Shown piece by piece: positions 1-8,952 of a DNA stretch of 64,000 bases. The DNA comes from Ruegeria arenilitoris. Its GTDB lineage: Bacteria > Pseudomonadota > Alphaproteobacteria > Rhodobacterales > Rhodobacteraceae. The position numbers were made by a program, and so were the translations under genes. Position 1 is the stretch's first letter; each line of letters opens with the position of its first letter. Under the pieces are notes generated by a model that saw only the letters and a program-made list of their open reading frames with translations, was not told the DNA's origin and made no database searches. The stretch covers positions 186,001 to 250,000 of the forward strand of contig NZ_WPYP01000005.1 of assembly GCF_013030985.1 (NCBI RefSeq), written 5' to 3'.

Positions 1-3000
1 ACCGCGCTGGATTGCGCGCCTTCTGTTCTCACACTGTTGGTAACGGTCAGATCGACGATGCCGCCCGTACCGCCGCTACCACCGGACCCGCCCAGACCAA
101 CAGTAATTGCGCCCGAGCCCGTTCCAGCCGCCGCCAATGCGGGCGAGACGTTGAAGCCGCCATTCCCACCGCCGCCGCCAACGGATTGCGCCAGAATGCC
201 CACCGAAGCATCACCCTTGGTCACCACATTTGCCGTGGTGATGGCGGTGACCAGGTTACCGTCGCCGCCGCCATCGCCTGAACCGCCCAGCCCGACAGAA
301 AGCGACCCCGCGACGGTGCCCGCGCCCGATACGGTCGGCGAGACATTGAAGCCGCCATTGCCACCACCGCCGCCGAGGGACTGCGCAACAAAACCGCTTG
401 AGGCGAAACCATCGGTCAGAATGGTTCCGTTTGAGGTCAGTGTGACATTACCGCCATTGCCGCCGGTGTCACCCGAACCGCCAAGCCCGACGCTGACAGC
501 GCCACTTGCTGTGCCTGCGCCGGAAAGGACTGGTGCCACGTTGAAGCCGCCATTGCCGCCGCCGCCGCCGATGGATTGCGCCACGACGCCCGAGGACTGG
601 TCGCCGCGGGTTTCAACCGCCTTGTTGGACTTGGCGATAACGGTGTTGCCGTCTCCGCCACCCGCGCCTTTGCCGCCAAGGCCAACCGAAACGCCGGCCC
701 CAGCTGTACCCGACCCCTGCACCGACGCGCTGACGTTGAAGCCGCCGTTACCACCGCCGCCACCGATGGATTGCGCCAGGAAAGCAGTAGACGAGTCGCC
801 TTTCGTCAGGATTGTCCCGTCCGATGTCAGAGTGACTGCGCCGCCGTCACCACCACCTGCGCCGGTGCCGCCCAGCCCGACGCTGACCGCGCCGCTGGCC
901 GTGCCTGCGCCCGCACCAGTGCCGGAAATGTTAAACCCGCCATTGCCGCCACCACCGCCAATGGATTGCGCGACCACGCCCGAGGACCGATCTTTGGCCG
1001 TTTCTATAGAATTGGTTGTTGTCAAATTGACTGAACCACCAGTGGCCCCGGTGCCACCATCACCGCCCAGGCCGACCGAGATCGCACCGCTGGCAACACC
1101 CGCACCCGCCAGTGAGGCGCTGACGTTGAAACCGCCGTTGCCACCGCCGCCGCCAACGGATTGCGCCAGAACCGCCGTGGAATCCGTCCCGCCTGTGCTG
1201 ACAGTGCCGGTCACACGGCCGGTGACGGAATTCCCGATCCCGCCGCTATTGCTGCCGCCGCCAAGGCCGACCGTGACAGCCCCGCCACCCGCACCGGCCC
1301 CGGCGATCCCGGCTGTGACGTTGAACCCGCCATTGCCACCGCCGCCGCCAATGGACTGGAACACAACACCGCTAGAATTGTCGGACAATGCTGTGACATT
1401 GCCGGCAATCTGGCCTTCCACCACACCGCCAGCGCCACCCGCGGCCCCGTCGCCGCCAAGCCCGACGTGGATTGTACCGGCCCCGGCACCTGCCGCGGCA
1501 ACTCCTGCAGTGACGTTGAATCCACCGTTACCACCGCCGCCGCCGATGGACTGGATTACCACACCCGTGGAGCGCTGCCCCTCAGTCCGAACATCACCAT
1601 TAACGCGAACGCCCGTGACGGTTCCGCCAACGCCGCCGCTGCCGCCGCTGCCGCCCAGGCCCACTTCGACAGTCCCAGCACCTGCGCCACCAGCCGCCAG
1701 GCCCGCCGCTACGCTGAAGCCGCCATTGCCGCCTCCACCACCAATGGATTGTACGACCACCGCTCCGGAATCATCACCGCGCGTGGTGACATCCGCATCG
1801 ACCTGAGCGGTAACGGTTCCCCCTGCCCCGCCGCCACCAGCTTTGCCACCAAGACCCACGCTGACCGATCCGGCCGCCGCGCCGCCAATATCTGCGCTGG
1901 CCCCGACGGCATAACCGCCATTGCCGCCACCGCCACCGACGGACTGCGCCACGACACCGCTTGAAAACGCACCACTGGTCTGGATCGCATTGCCACCTGC
2001 GATCAGAGTCACCTTGCCCCCGGTTCCTGCGCCACCGCCATCGCCGCCGACGCTTACATTTATCCCAATCGCTGCAACACCACTTGCGCTAACCCCTGCG
2101 GCGATGCTGCCGCCGCCATTGCCGCCGCCGCCGCCAACCGATTGCGCAATAATCGCGCTGGAATTCGTATTCGTCGTGGTAACATCCGCTTTGGTATAGA
2201 CCTGAACTATCCCACCATTACCTGCACTGCCCGCCTTACCACCAATCCCGACCGAGACATTGCCGGAAAACAGCGCCGAAGCGCCGCCGGTCGCAGCGAC
2301 CGCCAGTCCGCCATTGCCGCCGCCGCCTCCAACAGACTGGAAAAGCATTCCTGTTGACCGATTACCGGTCGTGACAACTGTGCCCTCGAACCCTGCGACT
2401 GTGGCAACGCCACTGCTGTTGAACTGGCCGACCGTTACGTCTCCGCCAGTGCCGCCAGTGCCGCCATCGCCACCGACACCCACAGCCAGAGATCCCGAAA
2501 TCGGGCCGCCGGATGCCGCAACCGACACAGCATAGCCACCGTTGCCGCCACCGCCGCCAACCGATTGCAGCATGACGCCAATAGAGTCATCCTCACCCGT
2601 TTGCACCGAAGCTGAACCGCTGCCGCTTAAGGTTACGTTGCCGCCGTCGCCGCCATTGCCTGCCTTGCCGCCTACGGACACCGACGCCGCGCCAAAGGCC
2701 CCCACGGCGACCGAAACCGCACCACCACCATTGCCACCACCGCCGCCTACGGATTGTGCAAAGACGCCTGTCGATCGCTTACCCGAGGTCTGAATCGCCG
2801 AAGGCTGGCTGCTGTCCGTATTCGAAAGCGTCACATTGACGTCGCCGCCATCGCCACCGGCACCGCCATCGCCGCCAATGGCAACGCCGACAAACGCACC
2901 CACGGACCCGGATGAGCCGCCATTGCCACCACCGCCACCGATGGATTGAGCCAGAATGCCCATCGCATCGTCTCCTGATGTGGTGATGATGCCGTCATTC

Positions 3001-4658
3001 ACGATGGTCACGGTCGAACCACTGCCGCCACCGTTGCCGCTGCCGCCCACGGACACCATGCCTCCGGACGAGCCGCCGTCACCGCCGCCGCCGCCGATGG
3101 ACTGCGCGATGATACCGCGTGCCCCGTCTTCGTCGGTCACGATGCGCCCGTAGTTGCTGACACTGACCGCAGCACCCGTGCCGCCTTTGGACCCGGTGCC
3201 GCCAATGGCGACCAGACCGTAAGAGTTCGCGCCCGTACCGCCGCTGCCGCCGATGGATTGCGCCATGACACCGTCGGCGCCCACGCCCGAGGTCAGGATA
3301 CTGCCGCTGCCCAGGACCGTGACACTGACCTTATCGCCGCTGCCGCCATTCGAGCCGACACCACCCAGAGACAGCGACACCAAACCGCCCGCCGTTCCGC
3401 CCGAGCCACCACCGCCACCGATGGATTGCGCGACGATCCCGCGTGCGAAATCGCCTTGCGTTTCGATCGCGCCTCCATGTGAAACCGTAACCTGACCGCC
3501 ATTGCCACCATTATCCGCGCCACCAATCAAGGAAACCAAAAGGTTGCCACTGGTCCCCGCAGACCCCCCCGAACCGCCAATGGACTGGGCATAGATTCCG
3601 TTCGCAAAATCGCCGGTTGTCAGGATACTGCCGGTAGACGTCGTATTGACGGTCACCGTACCGCCACTGCCGCCGTAACCACCGTCACCGGAGGACCCGA
3701 CCAATCCCCACTGAGATCCGCCATTTCCGCCATTGTTCGACACACTCAGCGCATAAATGCCGTCGGCTGAATCTCCGGTTGTCGAGATGGTGCCCTGTTG
3801 GATTACGGTGACGTTGCCGCCATCGGCCGAATGCCCGCCGGTGCCGCCGCCCGGCGCCGCAAAGCCGCTGCCACCATTCCCTGCCTTGCCGCTGCGGCTG
3901 AATGCGAAAATACCGTCATTGCCATCGCCCGACGTCTGGATCGTGCTGGTCGTGGTTTGCGTCGCGGTGACCGTACCACCCTTACCGCCATCGCCACCGT
4001 CACGCCCGCTCCAGAAGCTCAGATACGAGTCGCCACCCTGCCCGCCATTGCCGCCGACACTGCCGACCTGCCAACCGATATTGCTGGTGGCATTGACATC
4101 GGTGGACAGGGACTTTGTCTGAGTTGGACCGTTTTTCCCGCCGCCGCCCGAGCTTGGCGGCACAACCAGCGCACCATCACGCCCGTTGCTACCGTTCTGG
4201 CCATAAACAACCTGATTGACGCCGTTCGGCCCCGAAACATCCTCGGGTGGGGTCACGGTGCCTGCTGTGCCGGAACTGTTGAAGTTGCTGTCGTATTGGG
4301 AAACGGTCATCTGCGTCGACAAACTGGCCGTGCCAGACGCACCGGAATTGCTGAGTTGGGCCGTCGTTCCGGTAATGGAAACAATATTAAAAGCTAACGG
4401 AGGATTGTCTGAATTGTAAATCGTGTCGCCCGCGCCTTTGACCAGAAAAACATAGCCGTCCGCCGTTTCGACAAAGGCTGTTGTCCCTGCTGTTGGCGTC
4501 GAAGCCGGGTCCACGATCAATGCGCTTACGGTGGTATCTTGTCCGGTTACAGGGTTGGTAACCGTATCGCCAACCTTCGAGTCGGACGTGGGTGCGGCAA
4601 GCGATGATGTTGAAATCAAAACGAAAAAGGAAATCGCCAATAGCAGATTTGATTTCAT
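1..4658 (-). CDS. Giant Gly-rich autotransporter-type surface protein (C-terminus beyond the window)
   Basis: The minus strand stays open from an ATG at 4658 to the left edge, about 1,552 codons without a stop, so the C-terminal part is missing. The first 20 or so residues (MKSNLLLAISFFVLISTSS, then LAAP) form a Sec signal peptide. After about 330 residues rich in Gly, Ser and Thr come at least 19 repeats, each carrying a QS[IVL]GGGGGNGG motif followed by a V-S-V-G-L-G-G stretch and a valine-rich strand. This is the usual look of a beta-helical passenger of type V secretion. The beta-barrel expected at the C-terminus lies outside, so the secretion route is inferred. A likely role is adhesion or surface coating. 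The gene is the last of the minus-strand genes here, 277 bp downstream of the HupE-like gene. The long proline-rich reading frame on the other strand is only its antisense shadow. Confidence 0.85.
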   Translation of the reverse strand, partial: MKSNLLLAISFFVLISTSSLAAPTSDSKVGDTVTNPVTGQDTTVSALIVDPASTPTAGTTAFVETADGYVFLVKGAGDTIYNSDNPPLAFNIVSITGTTAQLSNSGASGTASLSTQMTVSQYDSNFNSSGTAGTVTPPEDVSGPNGVNQVVYGQNGSNGRDGALVVPPSSGGGGKNGPTQTKSLSTDVNATSNIGWQVGSVGGNGGQGGDSYLSFWSGRDGGDGGKGGTVTATQTTTSTIQTSGDGNDGIFAFSRSGKAGNGGSGFAAPGGGTGGHSADGGNVTVIQQGTISTTGDSADGIYALSVSNNGGNGGSQWGLVGSSGDGGYGGSGGTVTVNTTSTGSILTTGDFANGIYAQSIGGSGGSAGTSGNLLVSLIGGADNGGNGGQVTVSHGGAIETQGDFARGIVAQSIGGGGGSGGTAGGLVSLSLGGVGSNGGSGDKVSVTVLGSGSILTSGVGADGVMAQSIGGSGGTGANSYGLVAIGGTGSKGGTGAAVSVSNYGRIVTDEDGARGIIAQSIGGGGGDGGSSGGMVSVGGSGNGGGSGSTVTIVNDGIITTSGDDAMGILAQSIGGGGGNGGSSGSVGAFVGVAIGGDGGAGGDGGDVNVTLSNTDSSQPSAIQTSGKRSTGVFAQSVGGGGGNGGGAVSVAVGAFGAASVSVGGKAGNGGDGGNVTLSGSGSASVQTGEDDSIGVMLQSVGGGGGNGGYAVSVAASGGPISGSLAVGVGGDGGTGGTGGDVTVGQFNSSGVATVAGFEGTVVTTGNRSTGMLFQSVGGGGGNGGLAVAATGGASALFSGNVSVGIGGKAGSAGNGGIVQVYTKADVTTTNTNSSAIIAQSVGGGGGNGGGSIAAGVSASGVAAIGINVSVGGDGGGAGTGGKVTLIAGGNAIQTSGAFSSGVVAQSVGGGGGNGGYAVGASADIGGAAAGSVSVGLGGKAGGGGAGGTVTAQVDADVTTRGDDSGAVVVQSIGGGGGNGGFSVAAGLAAGGAGAGTVEVGLGGSGGSGGVGGTVTGVRVNGDVRTEGQRSTGVVIQSIGGGGGNGGFNVTAGVAAAGAGAGTIHVGLGGDGAAGGAGGVVEGQIAGNVTALSDNSSGVVFQSIGGGGGNGGFNVTAGIAGAGAGGGAVTVGLGGGSNSGGIGNSVTGRVTGTVSTGGTDSTAVLAQSVGGGGGNGGFNVSASLAGAGVASGAISVGLGGDGGTGATGGSVNLTTTNSIETAKDRSSGVVAQSIGGGGGNGGFNISGTGAGAGTASGAVSVGLGGTGAGGGDGGAVTLTSDGTILTKGDSSTAFLAQSIGGGGGNGGFNVSASVQGSGTAGAGVSVGLGGKGAGGGDGNTVIAKSNKAVETRGDQSSGVVAQSIGGGGGNGGFNVAPVLSGAGTASGAVSVGLGGSGDTGGNGGNVTLTSNGTILTDGFASSGFVAQSLGGGGGNGGFNVSPTVSGAGTVAGSLSVGLGGSGDGGGDGNLVTAITTANVVTKGDASVGILAQSVGGGGGNGGFNVSPALAAAGTGSGAITVGLGGSGGSGGTGGIVDLTVTNSVRTEGAQSSA
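165..3600 (-). repeat. Tandem coding repeats of the passenger domain (about 19 units)
   Basis: The codons for QSIGGGGGNGG recur about every 190-200 bp (around 65 residues). For example, the reverse complement of the motif is seen near 180, 370, 575, 765, 960 and 1150. Units at the N-terminal end (2.9-3.6 kb) are shorter and more divergent (GGSGGSAG, GGSGGTGA). Units at 0.1-2.5 kb are nearly uniform. Such repeats are prone to unequal recombination, so unit number may differ between strains or be misassembled. Confidence 0.85.
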
Positions 4659-4935
4659 TATTACTCTCGAACCTCGCACCCGTTTCAGCCCATACACATG
4701 GCAATCGTGTGCAAATCCGAAGAGCAGCACCCTGCAATTCGACAAAACCCCATCGCCATCGCAGGCAGAATATTCGCAAGCTAAAGGAGATTGGATTTTT
4801 AGTTTCACCCGTTAACAGTTTCGCAACCATTATTGCTCAAATACAACATTCTCCATGCAGCTATTGTCTGCTATTGAAATGTCGTTCGTGCCGCCACACG
4901 CAGATGCAGCAGGACCTCTTCGGTCGGCCAGACAC

Positions 4936-6213
4936 TTAAAGCACCTCCCAAAAGGACCTTCCGCGTTCAAAAGCCCACCAGCTGGCAACCGCTCCGCACC
5001 CAATCGCAACCGAGACCCTCAACGACATTTCCGGTGTCGGGCCGAGCTTTGCGAACAGGGACAAGAGCGGCCAGGTCACCAGGACAATTGCAAGTTGCCC
5101 GACTTCAACGCCGACATTGAAGGCCAGAAGGCTCTGCCAGATATTCGGCGACGTCACCTGCAGAATTTCATGCAAAACGAAACTGAAGCCGAGGCCGTGA
5201 AGTAGGCCCATCAGGACAGTTATGACAAAAACCTTTTTGCCGGAACTGGCCTCGGCACTGTCTTCCAGCACCGCCAGAAAAGCCGCATAGATGATGGAAA
5301 GCGCAATACCCGTTTCCACGAACGGGACAAACCACGCACCGGATGGCACGTAGCCAAAGAACCCAAGCGACAGTGTTACGCTGTGGCCGACTGTAAAGCC
5401 GGTGACCCGCCATAGCAGGGAATGCAATCCGCGTGCGCCGATGACGAGGCAAATAACAAAAAGAACATGGTCGATGCCCTCAAGGATGTGGCGCACGCCC
5501 TCCCAGACGAAGGTTGTGATCCCCGCTATTCTGGATCGGGAAACCTCGACAGGATCCTTCATCAGCCCTCGTGTCCGAAAAACCAATGGGTCACCGGACC
5601 CGTAGTCCAGAATGAGGTTCGCGGTCATTTCCTGATCCGGCAGACCGGGGTCCAGCAGGCTTGCGAGAGTATAGGCCGAAGGCGCGTATCCGAACGGATA
5701 GTACACGACAATATCTACCACGACATCGCCGACATAAGCGGGCGGGCCACTGTGCAGGGTTGAGCCTTGGGCTACGGACTGTTGGGCTTCTTTCAAAGTT
5801 GCAAACCCGGGTTCTTCACCCACCCGATGGACCGAAACGGATTCAACAACACCAGGAACGCGCGTATCCTGAGTTGTCAAAACTGTACCGGATTCAACGA
5901 TTTGCCCGAGCCCGAGCGGGTTTGTGGCAAACTCGGAGAGATCAACAAAGTGGACGACCTGACCGTCCTCAAAGGCATTTGTGGTAAAAGGTGCCGCTGA
6001 CGGAAGGCCGTCTTCGCGTGGTGCACCGGTCTTGTCCGCGACAAGATAGGGCATCGGCATGCGCAGAAAGATGCGGAGCGCGTCGCTTGTGTGTTCAACA
6101 TGAAAGACGCGCACGTTGAGGTTCAGCAGAAAATGCGCCTGGCTTGCGACGGCAGAGAGGACCAGAAACGCAGTTGCACAAATCAACAGGATTTTTCGCA
6201 TGAGATCAGACAT
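4936..6213 (-). CDS. HupE/UreJ-family membrane protein with long periplasmic N-terminal domain
   Basis: This 425-residue protein has a signal peptide or anchor (MRKILLICATAFLVLSAVASQA), about 210 residues of beta-rich periplasmic sequence, and a C-terminal block of about six membrane segments. That block carries the family motifs EGIDHVLF, GFTVGHSVTLSL, HGLGFSF and NVGVEVGQ. Classic HupE/UreJ proteins of about 200 residues handle nickel; the long form seen here (HupE_UreJ_2 type) has no settled substrate, and metal handling is an inference. Histidines in GIDH, GHS and HGLGF are candidate metal ligands. The start overlaps the stop of the upstream 602-residue gene by 8 bp, which points to translational coupling and a shared job. 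A second in-frame ATG at 6201 is possible. Confidence 0.8.
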   Translation of the reverse strand: MSDLMRKILLICATAFLVLSAVASQAHFLLNLNVRVFHVEHTSDALRIFLRMPMPYLVADKTGAPREDGLPSAAPFTTNAFEDGQVVHFVDLSEFATNPLGLGQIVESGTVLTTQDTRVPGVVESVSVHRVGEEPGFATLKEAQQSVAQGSTLHSGPPAYVGDVVVDIVVYYPFGYAPSAYTLASLLDPGLPDQEMTANLILDYGSGDPLVFRTRGLMKDPVEVSRSRIAGITTFVWEGVRHILEGIDHVLFVICLVIGARGLHSLLWRVTGFTVGHSVTLSLGFFGYVPSGAWFVPFVETGIALSIIYAAFLAVLEDSAEASSGKKVFVITVLMGLLHGLGFSFVLHEILQVTSPNIWQSLLAFNVGVEVGQLAIVLVTWPLLSLFAKLGPTPEMSLRVSVAIGCGAVASWWAFERGRSFWEVL

Positions 6214-8014
6214 CAGGTGAACGTGCCTCCAGAACTGTGATGGCGGAGAGAAGCCAGTTTCCCCGGTCAGGTCGGAACTCTACCCGGGCGCGATATTCAA
6301 CGAGCCGACGGTGGTCATGGCCCCAATGCCCTGCCCGCGCGTCGACGCGCCACTGCACGACACCTTCGAACCGTCCTCTACCGGTCATTTCTCCTTGGAC
6401 GATGGCAACATCCGAGACATCCGTGATTTGCGCCCGGCCGCCACCGGGCACCCGGATCGTCAGGCTGGTTTCCAGCTCAGCCGCCACATCAGTCAGCGAT
6501 GCATCGAAAACGATTGGTTCAAGCGCCTTTTTCCGCTCTTCAGGAAACACTTCAAGCGCAGCTACATATGTGTTGGTCAGCAGCCGGGATAGTGCGCCAG
6601 TCGCGATCTGGGTGTCGGATTGGCCAGAGATCGGGATCAGGACAGGAATTGCATTTTTCCCTGAAAAAGCGATGCCCGCTAAAAGAGACATCGTCGAGAG
6701 CGCCACGACGCCTGCCCCTATAAGTTTCCTGGAGGACAGGAACGCGACCATGCCTGCGCCGGCGGACAGGACAACAGCCAACACCGCCCACACCGGTATG
6801 ACAAACATCCCCGCCGCCTGAACCGGCGCAACTTCGGGGTCGTCATATCGCCTCAGATGATTGGTCCACGTAACGACAGGTTCGCCCGGCGCTGCCCAGG
6901 CAAAAAACGGGCCGGCAATATCAGTCAGAGTCATCGGGACCTTCCGGATCGCGTCATCAAACATGTCCCAGTTGATTGACGCTGAGGCTGGCAACTCGGA
7001 TATCGGATAAGTCAGTATCACGCCGACAAATGTCGTATCGGCCATGAGCGTTGGGGCGCCTTCAACGACCTGAAACCCTCGTTCCCCCAACGTTAGAAAT
7101 GTTCCACGGGCCGCAGCAGGTACGATCGCCTCACCAGAGATGCTCAGCGGATTGCGGTCTTTGAACTCTTTCAGGGCAGCGGTCAAAATCCGTGACTGAA
7201 GCGCGGGGTCCAGCTTGGTGCCCGTGGAAAATTCCTGGCCGATCCATGGCGCAAGGTCCCGAACCCGGATGAGGATTTCGTGACGAAGCTCACGCGGTGC
7301 CACGTACAGGAATGACGACGTACCGTCTTTTGCCGAGCGATTGAGATTGGGGTTTGTGAAGGCCGAAAACCACGGATCGGTCCAGTCAATCGTCAGTTGC
7401 ATATCTGTTTTCAGAAAACTGAACCGCGAAACCGGGACCGAACGGTCAAAAACCATGAACCCAATTGATGCTGCGGGCGACCCATCCTCGGCATATGGCG
7501 GGCTCAGGATCAGAGTTTCAGGTCGCGCGCCCTCAAAACTGTAGAAAACCTCAAAAAATATAACGCCCGGGTTTTCAGGCGGGCTGGGGATCGGCTTTCC
7601 GGTGAGGGGGTCGGTCATTCCGGCAAAAGGCGAGGCCCGATCAATTCTCTGCCGGCGTTCCACAGTCAGCAGTTCAAACGGCAGCGGTTTCCCGTCAGCC
7701 CGCGCAATTCGAATGCTTTCCAGACCCTCGCCGGATGACTGATGAAACTTGGTCGAGGTCGTAAGCGATGCAGACGCAAGCCTTACCTGAAAAGCGAGAT
7801 CGAATTCAGCCAGGTCCTCGGGGTAGATTTCAAGCTCAAGACGAACGCCCTCGTCTTCTATGCGGAACATCGCAATATTTCTGGCGACTTCCGCCCCGCT
7901 GTAGGGGATCACGTCACCCCTTGCAGCGGTCGCAAAGACTGAAACCGCAATTATCGCCAACAGGCATCTGATTTGTGTCGACACTCTCATCATTGGCCGT
8001 AGAAACGCTGTCAC
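6206..8014 (-). CDS. Exported membrane protein of unknown family (602 aa), partner of HupE-like protein
   Basis: I do not recognise this family. The N-terminus has a signal peptide (CLLAIIAVSVFATAARG). About 370 residues of extracytoplasmic beta-rich sequence follow, then two close membrane segments (VIPVWAVLAVVLSAGAGMV and GAGVVALSTMSLLAGIAF) and a C-terminal domain of about 170 residues. That domain ends in a beta-rich stretch containing RVDARAGHWGHDHRR, which has a His/Asp cluster. The annotated start is a GTG at 8014, close behind a GGGAGG; an ATG at 7993 is the alternative and would leave the signal peptide intact. The 3' end overlaps the HupE-like gene by 8 bp and the 5' end lies 13 bp after the barrel gene, so the three form one operon. 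A two-protein envelope complex with the HupE-like protein is inferred from the coupling. Confidence 0.7.
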   Translation of the reverse strand: MTAFLRPMMRVSTQIRCLLAIIAVSVFATAARGDVIPYSGAEVARNIAMFRIEDEGVRLELEIYPEDLAEFDLAFQVRLASASLTTSTKFHQSSGEGLESIRIARADGKPLPFELLTVERRQRIDRASPFAGMTDPLTGKPIPSPPENPGVIFFEVFYSFEGARPETLILSPPYAEDGSPAASIGFMVFDRSVPVSRFSFLKTDMQLTIDWTDPWFSAFTNPNLNRSAKDGTSSFLYVAPRELRHEILIRVRDLAPWIGQEFSTGTKLDPALQSRILTAALKEFKDRNPLSISGEAIVPAAARGTFLTLGERGFQVVEGAPTLMADTTFVGVILTYPISELPASASINWDMFDDAIRKVPMTLTDIAGPFFAWAAPGEPVVTWTNHLRRYDDPEVAPVQAAGMFVIPVWAVLAVVLSAGAGMVAFLSSRKLIGAGVVALSTMSLLAGIAFSGKNAIPVLIPISGQSDTQIATGALSRLLTNTYVAALEVFPEERKKALEPIVFDASLTDVAAELETSLTIRVPGGGRAQITDVSDVAIVQGEMTGRGRFEGVVQWRVDARAGHWGHDHRRLVEYRARVEFRPDRGNWLLSAITVLEARSPDV

Positions 8015-8027
8015 GTCCTCCCTTCAC

Positions 8028-8840
8028 CTATCTCGGAAACACAAGCGTCGCGGACAGCCGAGCCCCCCACCCATCGGGGCCGGTATCCGGAGAGGTCAGG
8101 TAGTAGCGCGCGCCAGCTTGCAGAGACACGCGCTGTTCCCCAAACCTGACCAGTTTTGAAATCATGAGGTTCACAGGGGCGGTCCACTCGTCCGTGGTCC
8201 AGTCATAGGTGGATTCGGAATTCACCGTGTATGTCCAGGCGTCTTTGGTGGTGTACGCCAGGAAAGGCTGAAGATAAGTCGAATTGATGTTGTCGCTTTC
8301 GAAGGACCAGATGTGGTTCCCCAACCCGCCAATGGTCCAGGGCCCTTCCTGAACCAGAACGACACCCGTGAGACCGCCACCCCATTCGCCCACGCCCAGA
8401 TCCCGGTCACTCGATGTCGGCAAATAGAAGATGGGTCCGACACCCCACGTAAAGGACGATTTGGCCGGGCTGAACCAAAGGCTTACCGTCGTATCTCCGA
8501 ACCCCTCGTTGCGTCCGGACGTGCCCGAAACATCGTTCTGCCATTTGTAGGGAATGATCGTCCGTGTAATCAGGTTCAGATTGGCGTTCAGCGAAAAAGG
8601 TATGACGGGCTGTATGTTCAGAGTTGTCTGATCGCCGTCGGCGCTACCGTAGCCGGTGTCGTAATTGAACTGGAACGGAACCGAGATCAACGATGCCAGC
8701 GGGTTCGACAACTGTTTGGCCAGTTCCGAGTCATCTGCCGCCGATGCGGGGCTCGATGCCAGGGCGTTGAGAGCAACCGACACCAATACGCCTGATCGGG
8801 CCGGTTCGGATATCGGGGATTTGGTGGGGGCTGTCATCAT
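8028..8840 (-). CDS. Outer-membrane beta-barrel protein (transporter-like, about 270 aa)
   Basis: After an exported N-terminus ending near SSPASAAD, the protein is made of alternating beta strands (LNIQPVIPFSLNANLNLITRTIIP, read as adjacent strands, then WGVGPIFYLPTS and later pairs) and ends in a strand closing with the aromatic-plus-Arg terminus SATLVFPR. This resembles barrel proteins often annotated simply as transporter (phenol-degradation MetA-like fold). No ligand can be named. I chose the ATG at 8840 over the GTG at 8861 because AAGGAAAG precedes it at a proper distance. It lies 13 bp upstream of the 602-residue gene, so the envelope operon runs barrel, unknown membrane protein, HupE-like. 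A hairpin at 8917-8938 separates it from the MBL gene. Confidence 0.7.
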   Translation of the reverse strand: MMTAPTKSPISEPARSGVLVSVALNALASSPASAADDSELAKQLSNPLASLISVPFQFNYDTGYGSADGDQTTLNIQPVIPFSLNANLNLITRTIIPYKWQNDVSGTSGRNEGFGDTTVSLWFSPAKSSFTWGVGPIFYLPTSSDRDLGVGEWGGGLTGVVLVQEGPWTIGGLGNHIWSFESDNINSTYLQPFLAYTTKDAWTYTVNSESTYDWTTDEWTAPVNLMISKLVRFGEQRVSLQAGARYYLTSPDTGPDGWGARLSATLVFPR

Positions 8841-8916
8841 TCCGTTCTTTCCTTGGAACACTTTCCCTTATGCAATCGGACAGCGACGTATCGACCTGTG
8901 ATACCTGGGTTTTAAA

Positions 8917-8938
8917 GCGCGCCCGGCGGGGGGCGCGC
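8917..8938 (-). terminator. Strong hairpin between the MBL hydrolase gene and the barrel gene
   Basis: GCGCGCCC at 8917-8924 and GGGCGCGC at 8931-8938 form a perfect 8-bp stem with a 6-nt loop. On the minus strand the stem is followed by TTTAAAACC. It could end or attenuate transcription after the MBL gene. The tail is a weak U-run, so partial read-through into the barrel gene is possible. Confidence 0.55.
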
Positions 8939-8952
8939 CTTCCAAATGCGGG

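Noticed and set aside
37..1806. Long proline-rich open frame on the plus strand
   Set aside because: It is the antisense shadow of the Gly-rich repeats (GGC/GGN codons read as CCN); no ribosome site and no known family.
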